A DNA stretch of 64,000 bases from Mycolicibacterium sp. CBMA 247 (GCF_009729095.1 NZ_VTGX01000007.1:1-64000); one strand, 5' to 3'. Counted from the stretch's first letter, positions 16,876-26,237 are shown. Numbers and translations are program-made. Notes: generated from the sequence alone by a model not told the origin.

Positions 16876-17559
16876 CTACCAACCGCGCTGGCGCCACTCT
16901 CCGAGATGGGGACGCTCGGCGCCGAGCGTGGTGTCATCGCCATGTCCCGGGTACACCATTGTGCGGTCGTCATAGACGTCGAACACCTTGGCGCTCACAT
17001 CACCCAACAGCCGCTCGAAGTCACCGGGCTGCCAGGTTTTGCCGACACCGCCGGGAAACAGGCAGTCGCCGGTGAACAGGTGCGTCACGCCGTCCGGTGA
17101 CGCCCATGCCAGGGCCACCGAACCCGCGGTGTGCCCGCGCAGGTGGATCACGTCCAACGTGAGCTCACCGATCCGCACGGTGTCCCCGTCGGCGAGGATC
17201 CGGTCCGGGGTGACCGGCAACGGTTCGGCGTCGAGCTGATGGGCGGCGGTGGGTGCCCCGGTGACCTCTGCCACAGTCTTCAGCGCCTGCCAATGGTCGA
17301 AGTGCTGATGGCTGGTGACGATCAGGGACAGCTTGGGCGTCTGCTGCTGGATCAGATCCAGTAGCACGTCGGCGTCGTTGGCGGCGTCGATGAGTAGGGT
17401 TTCACCGGTGGACGTGCAGGTCACCAGGTAGGCGTTGTTGTCCACCGGGCCCACCGACACCTTGATGATCGTGGCCCCGGGCAGCGTGCGCCGGGCGGCG
17501 GTCCGCGGCTCCACGTGACCGGTATAGGTGTCGTCAACCGCGATGTGAGGGCTGGTCAT
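16876..17559 (-). CDS. Metallo-beta-lactamase-fold hydrolase (Rv1637c-type, glyoxalase II-like)
   Basis: 227 residues. The metal-binding H-x-H-x-D-H is TSHQHFDHW, followed by HLRGHTAGS, FTGDCLFPGG (bridging Asp) and MVYPGHGDDT (last His), in the order expected for glyoxalase II-like enzymes. The predicted activity is hydrolysis of a thioester or similar small ester in the cytoplasm. It is divergent from uvrA with a 72-bp gap. An exceptionally long antisense open frame continues upstream of this start through uvrA; the ATG at 17559 begins the conserved domain. Confidence 0.93.
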   Translation of the reverse strand: MTSPHIAVDDTYTGHVEPRTAARRTLPGATIIKVSVGPVDNNAYLVTCTSTGETLLIDAANDADVLLDLIQQQTPKLSLIVTSHQHFDHWQALKTVAEVTGAPTAAHQLDAEPLPVTPDRILADGDTVRIGELTLDVIHLRGHTAGSVALAWASPDGVTHLFTGDCLFPGGVGKTWQPGDFERLLGDVSAKVFDVYDDRTMVYPGHGDDTTLGAERPHLGEWRQRGW

Positions 17560-17577
17560 AGCGCCACCGTATCGGGC

Positions 17578-17600
17578 TTGTCGGTGGCCGCACATAGCAT
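17578..17600 (+). promoter_or_regulatory. RecA-NDp (PafBC-type) DNA-damage promoter of uvrA
   Basis: TTGTCGGTG (17578-17586), 8-base spacer, TAGCAT (17595-17600): an exact match to TTGTCRGTG-N8-TAnnnT. The predicted transcript starts near 17607, giving a leader of about 25 bases with AAAGGAAA ahead of the GTG. Confidence 0.9.
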
Positions 17601-17631
17601 GGGCGTAAGTCTGTCGTGGGAAAGGAAACGC

Positions 17632-20526
17632 GTGGCTGACCGCCTGATCGTGAAGGGTGCCCGCGAGCACAATCTGCGAGGAGTCGACCTCGATCTGCCG
17701 CGTGATGCGCTGATCGTGTTCACCGGCCTGTCCGGGTCCGGAAAGTCCTCGCTGGCCTTCGACACCATCTTCGCCGAGGGACAGCGCCGCTACGTCGAGT
17801 CGCTGTCGGCGTACGCCCGGCAGTTCCTCGGACAGATGGACAAGCCCGACGTCGACTTCATCGAGGGCCTGTCGCCTGCGGTGTCGATCGATCAGAAGTC
17901 GACCAACCGCAATCCCCGCTCGACCGTGGGCACCATCACCGAGGTCTACGACTACCTGCGTCTGCTGTACGCCCGCGCCGGCACCCCGCACTGCCCGGTG
18001 TGTGGTGAGCGCATCGCCCGGCAGACCCCGCAGCAGATCGTGGACCAGGTCCTGGCCATGGACGAGGGCCTGCGATTCCAGGTGCTGGCCCCGGTGGTCC
18101 GCACCCGCAAGGGCGAGTTCGTCGACCTGTTCGAGAAGCTCAACACCCAGGGCTACAGCCGGGTGCGGGTGGACGGTGTGGTGCATCCGCTGACCGACCC
18201 GCCCAAGCTCAAGAAGCAGGAAAAGCACGATATCGAGGTGGTGGTCGACCGGTTGACGGTCAAGGCCAGCGCCAAGCAGCGGCTCACCGATTCGGTGGAG
18301 ACCGCGCTGAACCTGGCCGACGGCATCGTGGTGCTCGAATTCGTCGATCGTGAGGAGAGTCATCCGCACCGCGAACAACGCTTCTCCGAGAAACTGGCCT
18401 GTCCCAACAGCCATCCGTTGGCCGTCGACGATCTGGAACCCCGGTCGTTCTCGTTCAACTCGCCCTACGGTGCCTGTCCGGAGTGCACCGGCCTGGGCAT
18501 CCGCAAGGAGGTCGACCCCGAACTGGTCGTTCCCGACCCGGACCTGACCCTGGCCGGGGGCGCTATTGCGCCGTGGGCCGTCGGCCAGAGCGCCGAGTAC
18601 TTCACCCGGATGCTGTCGGGTCTCGGCGATCAGCTCGGGTTCGACATCGACACCCCCTGGAAGAAGCTTCCGGCCAAGGCCCGCAAGGCGATTCTGGAAG
18701 GCTCTGATCACCAGGTCCACGTCCGCTACAAGAACCGTTACGGCCGCACCCGGTCCTACTACGCCGATTTCGAAGGCGTGATGGCCTTCCTGCAGCGACG
18801 CATGGAGCAGACCGACTCGGAGCAGATGAAGGAACGCTACGAGGGCTTCATGCGCGACATCCCGTGCCCGGAGTGCAACGGCACGCGGCTCAAGCCCGAG
18901 ATTCTCGCGGTGACTATGGCCGCCGGGGATTTCGGTGCCAAGTCCATCGCCCAGGTGGCCGAGCTGTCCATTGCGGACTGCGCTGATTTCTTGAACGCCC
19001 TCACCCTGGGGTCGCGTGAGCAGGCCATCGCCGGGCAGGTACTCAAGGAGATCCAATCCCGGCTCGGATTCCTGCTCGACGTCGGGCTGGACTACCTGTC
19101 CCTGTCGCGGGCGGCGGCGACCCTGTCCGGCGGTGAGGCGCAACGGATCCGGCTGGCCACTCAGATCGGCTCCGGGTTGGTCGGCGTGCTGTATGTGCTC
19201 GACGAGCCGTCCATCGGCCTGCATCAGCGCGACAACCGCAGGCTGATCGACACCCTGGTGCGGCTGCGCGACCTGGGCAACACCCTGATCGTCGTCGAAC
19301 ACGACCTGGACACCATCGCCCACGCCGACTGGGTGGTCGACATCGGTCCGGCGGCCGGTGAGCACGGCGGCCGGATCGTGCACAGCGGTACCTACCAGGA
19401 TCTGCTGTGTAATCCCGAATCCATCACCGGCGCTTACCTTTCCGGTAAGGAGAGTATCGAGGTACCGGCCATCCGGAGGCCCACTGACAAGCGTCGCCAG
19501 GTCACCGTGGTCGGCGCGCGGGAAAACAACCTCAAGGAGATCGACGTCGCGTTCCCGCTGGGCGTGCTCACCTCGGTCACCGGGGTCTCCGGCTCGGGCA
19601 AGTCGACTCTGGTCAACGACATCCTGGCCACGGTGATGGCCAACAAGCTCAATGGCGCCCGTCAGGTGCCGGGCCGGCACACCCGCGTCAACGGCCTGGA
19701 CCACCTGGACAAGTTGGTCCGCGTCGACCAGTCGCCCATCGGCCGGACGCCGCGGTCCAACGCGGCCACCTATACCGGGGTGTTCGACAAGATCCGGTCG
19801 CTGTTCGCCGCCACCACCGAGGCCAAGGTCCGCGGCTACCAGCCCGGCCGGTTCTCGTTCAACGTCAAGGGCGGTCGGTGCGAGGCGTGCTCGGGTGACG
19901 GCACCATCAAGATCGAGATGAACTTCCTGCCCGACGTGTATGTGCCGTGCGAGGTGTGCCAGGGCGCCCGGTACAACCGGGAAACCCTGGAGGTGCACTA
20001 CAAGGGCAAGACCATCGCCGAGGTGCTGGACATGTCGATCGAGGATGCCACCGAGTTCTTCGAGCCGATCAGCTCGATCCACCGGTACCTCAAGACCCTC
20101 GTCGACGTCGGTCTGGGCTACGTGCGGCTCGGTCAACCGGCGCCGACGCTGTCCGGCGGTGAGGCGCAACGTGTCAAGCTGGCCGCCGAACTGCAGAAGC
20201 GCTCCACCGGGCGCACCGTCTACATCCTCGACGAGCCCACCACCGGCCTGCACTTCGAGGACATCCGCAAGCTGCTCAAGGTGATCAACGGCCTTGTCGA
20301 AAAAGGCAATACGGTGATCGTCATCGAGCACAACCTCGACGTGATCAAGACCTCGGACTGGATCGTGGACATGGGCCCCGAGGGTGGAGCCGGGGGAGGC
20401 ACGGTAGTGGCGCAGGGGACACCGGAGGATGTGGCGGCCAACCCGGACAGCTACACCGGCAACTTCCTCGCCGAGCTGATCGACGTGCCCGCGCCAAAAC
20501 GCAAGCGGCGCAAGGTCAGCGCCTGA
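17632..20526 (+). CDS. uvrA: Excinuclease ABC subunit A
   Basis: The 964-residue damage-sensing ATPase of nucleotide excision repair. It has two ABC modules: the first Walker A GLSGSGKSSL with signature LSGGEAQRIRLA, the second Walker A GVSGSGKSTL with LSGGEAQRVKLA. Zinc-binding CxxC pairs are visible at HCPVCGERI, GACPECTGLG, IPCPECNGTR, GRCEACSGDG and VPCEVCQGAR. It begins with ADRLIVKGAREHNLRGVDLD, typical for the family; GTG 17632 follows AAAGGAAA, and open codons upstream cover the promoter. Expression is predicted to be DNA-damage inducible without LexA. Confidence 0.98.
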   Translation: MADRLIVKGAREHNLRGVDLDLPRDALIVFTGLSGSGKSSLAFDTIFAEGQRRYVESLSAYARQFLGQMDKPDVDFIEGLSPAVSIDQKSTNRNPRSTVGTITEVYDYLRLLYARAGTPHCPVCGERIARQTPQQIVDQVLAMDEGLRFQVLAPVVRTRKGEFVDLFEKLNTQGYSRVRVDGVVHPLTDPPKLKKQEKHDIEVVVDRLTVKASAKQRLTDSVETALNLADGIVVLEFVDREESHPHREQRFSEKLACPNSHPLAVDDLEPRSFSFNSPYGACPECTGLGIRKEVDPELVVPDPDLTLAGGAIAPWAVGQSAEYFTRMLSGLGDQLGFDIDTPWKKLPAKARKAILEGSDHQVHVRYKNRYGRTRSYYADFEGVMAFLQRRMEQTDSEQMKERYEGFMRDIPCPECNGTRLKPEILAVTMAAGDFGAKSIAQVAELSIADCADFLNALTLGSREQAIAGQVLKEIQSRLGFLLDVGLDYLSLSRAAATLSGGEAQRIRLATQIGSGLVGVLYVLDEPSIGLHQRDNRRLIDTLVRLRDLGNTLIVVEHDLDTIAHADWVVDIGPAAGEHGGRIVHSGTYQDLLCNPESITGAYLSGKESIEVPAIRRPTDKRRQVTVVGARENNLKEIDVAFPLGVLTSVTGVSGSGKSTLVNDILATVMANKLNGARQVPGRHTRVNGLDHLDKLVRVDQSPIGRTPRSNAATYTGVFDKIRSLFAATTEAKVRGYQPGRFSFNVKGGRCEACSGDGTIKIEMNFLPDVYVPCEVCQGARYNRETLEVHYKGKTIAEVLDMSIEDATEFFEPISSIHRYLKTLVDVGLGYVRLGQPAPTLSGGEAQRVKLAAELQKRSTGRTVYILDEPTTGLHFEDIRKLLKVINGLVEKGNTVIVIEHNLDVIKTSDWIVDMGPEGGAGGGTVVAQGTPEDVAANPDSYTGNFLAELIDVPAPKRKRRKVSA

Positions 20527-20589
20527 TCCTGGTGGTGCACCCGGAAAATCGGTTGCACCGGGCAGGTGTGGTTCTCGAGACTGGCACAT

Positions 20590-22236
20590 ATGGGCCATGT
20601 TGAAGTCGCACACATCAGCCATACGCTGCCGGACGGACGGCAGCTGCTCAACGATGTCTCGTTCCGGATCGCCGACGGGGCCACCGCAGCGCTGGTCGGT
20701 CCCAACGGTGCGGGCAAGACCACCCTGTTGCGGTTGATTTCCGGCGACCTGGTGCCGCAGGAAGGCACGGTCGCGCATAGCGGCGGTCTGGGTGTGATGC
20801 GTCAGTTCATCGGCGGTATCCGTGACTCGACCTCGGTATACGAACTGCTGCTGTCGGTGGCGCCGTCCCGTCTGCGTGCCGCCGGGACCGACGTCGAAGC
20901 GGCCGAGGTGGCCCTGATGGAGCGTGACGACGAACCCAGCCAGATCCGCTACGCCAATGCACTCGCCGGATGGGGTGACGCCGGTGGATACGATGCCGAA
21001 ATCCTGTGGGATGCCTGCTGTATCGCTGCGCTCGGGATGCCTTATGAGTCGTGTCGGTGGCGCCTGGTGAACACCCTGTCGGGCGGCGAGCAGAAGCGCT
21101 TGGTGCTGGAGGCGCTGCTGCGCGGACCCGACGACGTTCTGCTCCTCGACGAGCCGGACAACTATCTCGACGTTCCGGGCAAGCAGTGGCTGGAGGAGCG
21201 GCTGGGCGAGACGGCCAAGACGATCCTCATGGTCAGCCACGACCGCGAGCTGCTCAACCGCGCCGCCGAACGGATCGTGACGGTCGAATCACGGCACGTC
21301 TGGATCCACGGCGGCAGGTTCGACGGTTATGCGCAGGCCCGTCGCGACCGCAACGAGCGCCTCGAAGAACTGCGGCGGCGCTGGGACGAGGAACACGCCA
21401 AGCTCAAGACGCTGGTCGTCGAGCTGCGCCAGAAGGCCGCGTACAACGACGGCATGTCGTCGCGGTACCAGGCCGCCCTGACCCGGCTGCGAAAGTTCGA
21501 GGAGGCCGGCCCGCCCGAAGTGGCGCCGCGCGACCAGGACATCAAGATGCGGCTGCAGGGTGGACGTACCGGTAGACGCGCGGTGATCTGCGAGGACCTC
21601 GAATTGACCGGTCTGATGCGGCCCTTCGACCTGGAGATCTCCTATGGCGAGCGCGTAGCGGTGCTCGGCTCCAACGGTTCCGGCAAATCGCACTTTCTGC
21701 GCTTGCTGACCGCCGTGGCCGACGAGTTGCCTCGTGGTGCGCTCGCCGCCGAACCCGTCGCTCACAGCGGCGTCGCGCGGCTCGGTGCCAGGGTGTCGCC
21801 GGGCCTGTTCGCCCAGACCCACGCGCGGCCCGATCTCGTCGGCCGGACGCCGTGCGAGATCGTGATGGTCGAACACGCCAGGCTGCGCACCGACGCGATG
21901 AGCGCGTTGGCGCGTTACGAGTTGCAGACCTGCGCCGAGCAGCCCTTCGAGACACTTTCGGGAGGCCAGCAGGCCCGGTTGCAGATCCTGCTGCTCGAGC
22001 TCGGTGGCGCGACGCTGCTGCTGCTCGACGAGCCGACCGACAACCTCGACCTGGCCAGCGCAGAGGCGCTGCAGCACGGGCTCGCCGCGTATCAGGGCAC
22101 CGTCGTGGCCGTCACGCACGACCGCTGGTTCGCCCGGTCGTTCGATCGCTTCCTGGTGTTCGGGGCGGACGGCCTCGTTTATGAATCGCCTGAGCCGGTA
22201 TGGGACGAGTCCAGGGTGATGCGAACTCGGCGTTAG
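20590..22236 (+). CDS. ABC-F family ATPase (ribosome-associated type)
   Basis: 548 residues with two ABC domains joined by a charged linker and no membrane segments, the ABC-F layout. The first domain has GPNGAGKTTL, LSGGEQKRLV and LLLDEPDNYLD; the second has GSNGSGKSHF, LSGGQQARLQ and LLLDEPTDNLD. The linker (about 245-315) is rich in Arg/Glu, as in translation-factor members. Such proteins act on the ribosome in antibiotic protection or stalled-ribosome rescue; which applies is unknown. ATG 20590 is preferred over a GTG at 20566. It lies 63 bases after uvrA on the same strand. Confidence 0.92.
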   Translation: MGHVEVAHISHTLPDGRQLLNDVSFRIADGATAALVGPNGAGKTTLLRLISGDLVPQEGTVAHSGGLGVMRQFIGGIRDSTSVYELLLSVAPSRLRAAGTDVEAAEVALMERDDEPSQIRYANALAGWGDAGGYDAEILWDACCIAALGMPYESCRWRLVNTLSGGEQKRLVLEALLRGPDDVLLLDEPDNYLDVPGKQWLEERLGETAKTILMVSHDRELLNRAAERIVTVESRHVWIHGGRFDGYAQARRDRNERLEELRRRWDEEHAKLKTLVVELRQKAAYNDGMSSRYQAALTRLRKFEEAGPPEVAPRDQDIKMRLQGGRTGRRAVICEDLELTGLMRPFDLEISYGERVAVLGSNGSGKSHFLRLLTAVADELPRGALAAEPVAHSGVARLGARVSPGLFAQTHARPDLVGRTPCEIVMVEHARLRTDAMSALARYELQTCAEQPFETLSGGQQARLQILLLELGGATLLLLDEPTDNLDLASAEALQHGLAAYQGTVVAVTHDRWFARSFDRFLVFGADGLVYESPEPVWDESRVMRTRR

Positions 22237-22306
22237 CTTTTCGTCGGTGCCGACGGGACGGCCACGGTGATCGGGTAGCCGGCGACATCCAGCTGTGCCG
22301 TTCGCG

Positions 22307-23473
22307 CTAGCCGCTCGCCTTCGATAGCGGCGAGGGGAAACGGGGCTTGACCCGCACCCCGGCCAGCCACTCGGTCAGTTCGTCAGCGCGGCGCTGCAGT
22401 TGCCGGGTACCGTCGCGACCGATCTCCTCCAGCAGATGCAGCTGGATGCGACCGTCGGAACCCTGACCCCAGCCGCCCACGATCCGGCCGTTCCACCATG
22501 CGGTGGGCCCGGCATTGCCGTTGGTGTCGAACACTTGGCCGCGATGGTCGCCGAGATACCAGTCCCGGTCGAACCAGCCCATCGTGGTGACGTCCAGGCC
22601 CGGCAGCAGGGCGGCCCACGGCTCGGGATCCGGCTCGACCACGAGGTCGTCGGGTAGGACGTAGCCGGGGGAGCCGTCTAGATCGACCTCGACCGCGCCG
22701 ATGTCGCGCACGGCGTGGCGCGCCCACGTCAGGGTGTTGCCGAACCACCACTTGATGTCGCCGAGCGTGGCCGGCCCGAACGTCTGCAGCCAGGCGCGCA
22801 CCAACTCGGTACGGGCATGGTCGGGTTCGGCCGCCGGGAGCGCCCTGCCGAGCCAGTCGTCAGTGACCGTCCATCGCGGCCGCGATGTCGTCCAGGCGCC
22901 GTCATTGGGGCCGCGAACGATCTCACCGCGCACCCCGAGAACCGTCAAAACTCTTGGAGAAAGCGGAGTTTCACCGCCCCAGCGCTTTCCGGGTGCCGGG
23001 TTGAAGCTGCCGGCGAGTTCGGGCAGGGCGGTGCGCAGTTGTGCGGCACCGGTCGGTCCGTGCTCGTGCAGGTGGGCCAGCACCGCCTGGCAGGCGGTGG
23101 CGAGCCACTGCGCTCCGTCGGCGGCCACACCGGCCTTCTCGACATCGCCGACGAGCTTGCGCTGTTCGTTGCCGGCGACCCGGTCACTGGCCCCGGACTG
23201 CACCAGCGGCAGGTCCCCGGCGTGCACGATCCACAGCGTTCGGCGCATCGCGAGGTGTTTGAGCACCGTGCGCTGCTCGTACAGCTCGGCGTCCAGATCG
23301 TCGACGGTGAAGCCCGGTACCCGCGCCCACAGTGAGAGGTAGGGGGTTGAGGGATCGGTCGAGTGCAGGCCGACGAAGGCGGCCGTGGCGGAAACAACAG
23401 AGGACGCCGGCCGGCTCAGGAAGTGACGCCGGGCCAGCCGAGCGCGGCGCTCGGCGACGGTGAACGACCGCAC
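22307..23473 (-). CDS. Winged-helix HTH_42 protein (AlkZ/YcaQ DNA glycosylase superfamily)
   Basis: 388 residues with the tandem winged-helix architecture of the HTH_42 (formerly DUF1006) family. Supporting stretches are HLAMRRTLWIVHAGDLP, TLGDIKWWFG and GGWGQGSDGRI. AlkZ enzymes, which unhook interstrand crosslinks and alkylpurines, have an N-terminal Q-x-Q motif. At the corresponding place this protein reads FVGLHSTDPSTPYLSLWAR, so the paired glutamines are absent. It belongs to a related actinobacterial branch whose activity I cannot state. It is convergent with the ABC-F gene and 3 bases downstream of the small gene at 23477. Confidence 0.85.
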   Translation of the reverse strand: MRSFTVAERRARLARRHFLSRPASSVVSATAAFVGLHSTDPSTPYLSLWARVPGFTVDDLDAELYEQRTVLKHLAMRRTLWIVHAGDLPLVQSGASDRVAGNEQRKLVGDVEKAGVAADGAQWLATACQAVLAHLHEHGPTGAAQLRTALPELAGSFNPAPGKRWGGETPLSPRVLTVLGVRGEIVRGPNDGAWTTSRPRWTVTDDWLGRALPAAEPDHARTELVRAWLQTFGPATLGDIKWWFGNTLTWARHAVRDIGAVEVDLDGSPGYVLPDDLVVEPDPEPWAALLPGLDVTTMGWFDRDWYLGDHRGQVFDTNGNAGPTAWWNGRIVGGWGQGSDGRIQLHLLEEIGRDGTRQLQRRADELTEWLAGVRVKPRFPSPLSKASG

Positions 23474-23476
23474 GGC

Positions 23477-23812
23477 TCAGTCGTCGCCGTGATCGCGCAT
23501 CGACTCGCGGATCTGTTGCAGTCGCTCGGCTGCCGCCTGCTGCCGCTTCTCGTACTGCTCCTCTATGGAGCGGCCCTCCGGCGTCTCGGCCGCCAGCTCC
23601 GATGCCCCGATCGCGGTGCCGTACCGGGTCTCGATCTTCTCCCGGACCGAATCGAACGTCGGCACACCGGCGGCGGTGTAGCCGGTGTCGGCCGGCTCGG
23701 ACCAGGAACCCGTGGTCGGAGCTGCGGGAACGACCTCGCCCTCCACCACGGCGGGCTCCTCGGCTGATCCGGCTTTTTCGGGTTGGTCCGGCTGCCCTGG
23801 GTCCTTCGTCAC
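23477..23812 (-). CDS. Small acidic conserved hypothetical protein
   Basis: 111 residues from GTG 23812. The first ~50 residues are Pro/Glu/Ala-rich and probably disordered. The C-terminal part has TFDSVREKIETRYGTAIGA and a highly charged helix ending QRQQAAAERLQ-type repeats (residues about 85-107), likely coiled. No signal peptide or membrane segment. It is translated just upstream of the HTH_42 gene, suggesting co-expression. Its position after uvrA resembles the small Rv1638A gene of M. tuberculosis, but I cannot confirm homology. Confidence 0.7.
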   Translation of the reverse strand: MTKDPGQPDQPEKAGSAEEPAVVEGEVVPAAPTTGSWSEPADTGYTAAGVPTFDSVREKIETRYGTAIGASELAAETPEGRSIEEQYEKRQQAAAERLQQIRESMRDHGDD

Positions 23813-23930
23813 GAAACCAACGTTACCTGCGAGAACCGACATTTATTGGGATCGGTAGCATTTGGGCTCGCCTTGACTGAGGACACGACGGAGCCATCGG
23901 GGCGACGGGTACACGAAGGGGAAGACCGGA

Positions 23931-24413
23931 ATGAAGAACATGAACCGCGTCATCGCAAGCGCCACCGGACTGCTCGCGGTGGGCGTGGTGCTGGTGGGCT
24001 GCTCGGAGGACAAGCCGGCCGCATCGGCGACAGACAAATCGCAGGTCAGCACCGGAGGCAACACCCAGGTCAAGGTGGATGGCAAAGACCTGGCCGGCCT
24101 CGACGTGAACTCGGTGACCTGTGTGAAGCAGGGCGGCAAGATCAACGTGGCCAGCGCCGCGACCGGCGGGCAGCAGGGCCTGGGCGTGGTGATGACCGAC
24201 GAGGCCACCCCGAAGGTCGAATCGCTGGGCCTGCTGTACGACGGCAGCGCGTTGGCGGTCAGCGAGAACATGGGCGTCAAGGTCGGTTCCGCCGAGGTCA
24301 AGGTGGACGGGGACACCTACACGATCACCGGTGAAGCGTCGGGCGCCGACATGAAGAACCCGATGGCCGGGATGGTCAACAAGCCGTTCACCATCACGGT
24401 GAGCTGCAGCTGA
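23931..24413 (+). CDS. LpqH/19 kDa-family lipoprotein
   Basis: 160 residues. The signal peptide ends in the lipobox LVGC (Cys24). The mature part begins with a Ser/Ala/Thr/Lys-rich linker and contains two regularly spaced cysteines (VTCVKQGG and C-terminal VSCS) that likely form a disulfide, as in the mycobacterial 19 kDa antigen family. GAAGGGGAAG precedes the ATG. A TAGCAT -10 box lies at 23856-23861. The gene ends at a strong intrinsic terminator. Cell-envelope location is expected; the function of the family is not settled. Confidence 0.88.
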   Translation: MKNMNRVIASATGLLAVGVVLVGCSEDKPAASATDKSQVSTGGNTQVKVDGKDLAGLDVNSVTCVKQGGKINVASAATGGQQGLGVVMTDEATPKVESLGLLYDGSALAVSENMGVKVGSAEVKVDGDTYTITGEASGADMKNPMAGMVNKPFTITVSCS

Positions 24414-24424
24414 TAGCCCCGCCG

Positions 24425-24485
24425 GCGGCGGGCGTGCCGATGGACGCGAGGAATACGGCGTCCGGCGCGCCCGCCGCTTTTATAT
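24425..24485 (+). terminator. Strong intrinsic terminator after the lipoprotein gene
   Basis: The stem arms are 24425-24438 and 24464-24477 (14 pairs, one G-T), with a further 6-bp stem inside (442-447 with 458-463 of the 24 kb coordinates). TTTTATAT follows at 24478-24485. A true T tract is uncommon for mycobacterial terminators. The same AT stretch lies 9-10 bases before the next gene's GTG and could serve as its -10 region. Confidence 0.85.
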
Positions 24486-24494
24486 GGTGCAACG

Positions 24495-26237
24495 GTGACG
24501 ATCGACGGGGACCTGCAGCGCGCCCGTCAGCTGGCGCTCGCCGCCGACGAGGATGCCGCCCGCGATCTGCTGCTGACGCTCCTGCCCCGGATCGAGCAGG
24601 CCGACCGCGACGACTACGCCCTCGAGGTGTTCGCCCAACTCGGTGAGATTTACCTGGTCCGCAGTGCTTATGACGGTGTGCTGGAGAGTATTTCACGCAT
24701 TCGCGACTGCCTGTCGATCTATGTGGCGATCCGCGCGGGGCGCCGGTCCGACCTGGCCGGACAGGTCATCATGTCCGCCACCGACGTCGACCACATGATC
24801 TGCCGGTACACCCGCCGGATGGAATTCCTGGAATCCGGACTCGCCGCGGCGCGCGGCGATCATGACAGTGCCGCCGCACATTTGGCGGCGTTGATCGAAA
24901 CCGCCGGAGAATTCGATGATTTGACCGCCGAATATCGACGCCTGATCTGTCACGCCCGCATTCTGGTCGCCGCCGGGCTGTGCGACGACGATCTGTACGC
25001 CAGGTCGGCCCCGTTGTGGGGCGAGGTCATCGAGTCACTGACCGCTCTCGTCGGGCCGGCCGGCGCCGACGATGAGGACGACCATCTGTATGTGGCCGGC
25101 GCCCTGGGATACGGGAGGTTCTGCGTGGAGTCCGGCCGGTTGGACGAGGCGCAACCCTGGCTGCGCCGGGCGGGGGCCCGGTCCGACGCCCGCGGCTGGG
25201 CGTTGTCCCGCTCCCGCTCTCAACTTGAACGGGCCGCGGCCAGCTGGGTGGCCGGCGATATCACCGGAACCCAGCAATTGGTGACCGAGGCGTATCCGGT
25301 GATCGCCGATCACGCTCGGGCCCACGATGTTTCCAGGAGTTGGCTGTACTTCGGCCTGATCCGGTTGGCCGTCGGGGCGTTGCAGGAGGCCGACCAGTGC
25401 TGGGAGCACGCCGAGCGGCACTGGCGCGAGCTGGGCAAGCCCCTGCATATTCACCGGATCCTGCTGCAGCGCAGCTGGATTGCGGTATTTCGCGGAGCGT
25501 TCGGCGAGGCCACGCAACTGGTGGCGCAGGCTCGGGAACTTCTCGACTCCTCACCCCGGCACAGCTGGCTGCAATACGCCAGGCTCGACTCGCACCTTGG
25601 CAGTATCTGGCGGGCCGAGGCGCTGGCCGAGATGGGCTTCGACGGCCTCGGGCAACCCGGACAGGCCTGGCAGCAGATCGAGGCGCGGCACGCCGCCGGA
25701 CTCGGCGTGTTCGACTGTGCCCCCGGCAGCCCGGAGTACCGCAGCGGAATGGCCAAGCTGGAGCGGGCCGCTGATCTCAAAGTGCCTGCGGCGCTTGCGG
25801 TCGACTCGGTCCGGTACACCATCGACGACGCCGGGGCCCGGATGCGCTGGGCGAGTTGTGTCTCCGCGCCGATGCTGGCCGGAGCCTTCGCGGCGGCGTG
25901 GGAATGGGGCAACACCGACCTGGTCTGCGAGCTGGTCGAGTATCACAGTGCCAGAGGAACTTTCGCCGTCGAGCCGGTGGCGCAGCCGGTGGTCGACTGG
26001 GCCGCAACGGCCACCGCGGCGGTCCCGATGGAAGCTGAGTTGGCCCCGCAACTGGCGGTCGCGGCCGCGGCGCCCGCGGCCGGTGGTGGTTCAGGGCTGA
26101 CCCGGCTCGGGCCGCTGCCACCGCTGCGGATGGATCCGCAGTCCGGGCCGATCATGAGCCGATACCGCGAGCTGGCCCTGCAACGGTATGGCCGCGAGGT
26201 CACCTCGGCCGAAGCGGAATGGTCGACCTGGCCGTGA
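24495..26237 (+). CDS. TPR-like helical repeat protein, partner of CHAT protease
   Basis: 580 residues, almost wholly alpha-helical by composition. Repeated helix pairs of TPR character run from about residue 10 to 400, for example HLAALIETAGEFDDLTAEYRR, GRFCVESGRLDEAQPWLRR and GLIRLAVGALQEADQCWEHA. The last ~80 residues are Ala/Pro-rich and end in a short helical tail. No signal peptide or membrane segment. The GTG at 24495 has no Shine-Dalgarno; the transcript may be leaderless. Its stop lies inside the start region of the CHAT gene, so the two are translationally coupled. TPR proteins commonly regulate or recruit substrates to CHAT proteases; that role is inferred. Confidence 0.8.
   Translation: MTIDGDLQRARQLALAADEDAARDLLLTLLPRIEQADRDDYALEVFAQLGEIYLVRSAYDGVLESISRIRDCLSIYVAIRAGRRSDLAGQVIMSATDVDHMICRYTRRMEFLESGLAAARGDHDSAAAHLAALIETAGEFDDLTAEYRRLICHARILVAAGLCDDDLYARSAPLWGEVIESLTALVGPAGADDEDDHLYVAGALGYGRFCVESGRLDEAQPWLRRAGARSDARGWALSRSRSQLERAAASWVAGDITGTQQLVTEAYPVIADHARAHDVSRSWLYFGLIRLAVGALQEADQCWEHAERHWRELGKPLHIHRILLQRSWIAVFRGAFGEATQLVAQARELLDSSPRHSWLQYARLDSHLGSIWRAEALAEMGFDGLGQPGQAWQQIEARHAAGLGVFDCAPGSPEYRSGMAKLERAADLKVPAALAVDSVRYTIDDAGARMRWASCVSAPMLAGAFAAAWEWGNTDLVCELVEYHSARGTFAVEPVAQPVVDWAATATAAVPMEAELAPQLAVAAAAPAAGGGSGLTRLGPLPPLRMDPQSGPIMSRYRELALQRYGREVTSAEAEWSTWP

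Noticed and set aside
16876..21240. A 1454-codon open frame antisense to uvrA that continues from the metallo-beta-lactamase gene.
   Set aside because: The high-GC codon bias of uvrA leaves its opposite strand open. Upstream of 17559 the translation has no recognisable domain, while uvrA on the other strand is fully conserved.
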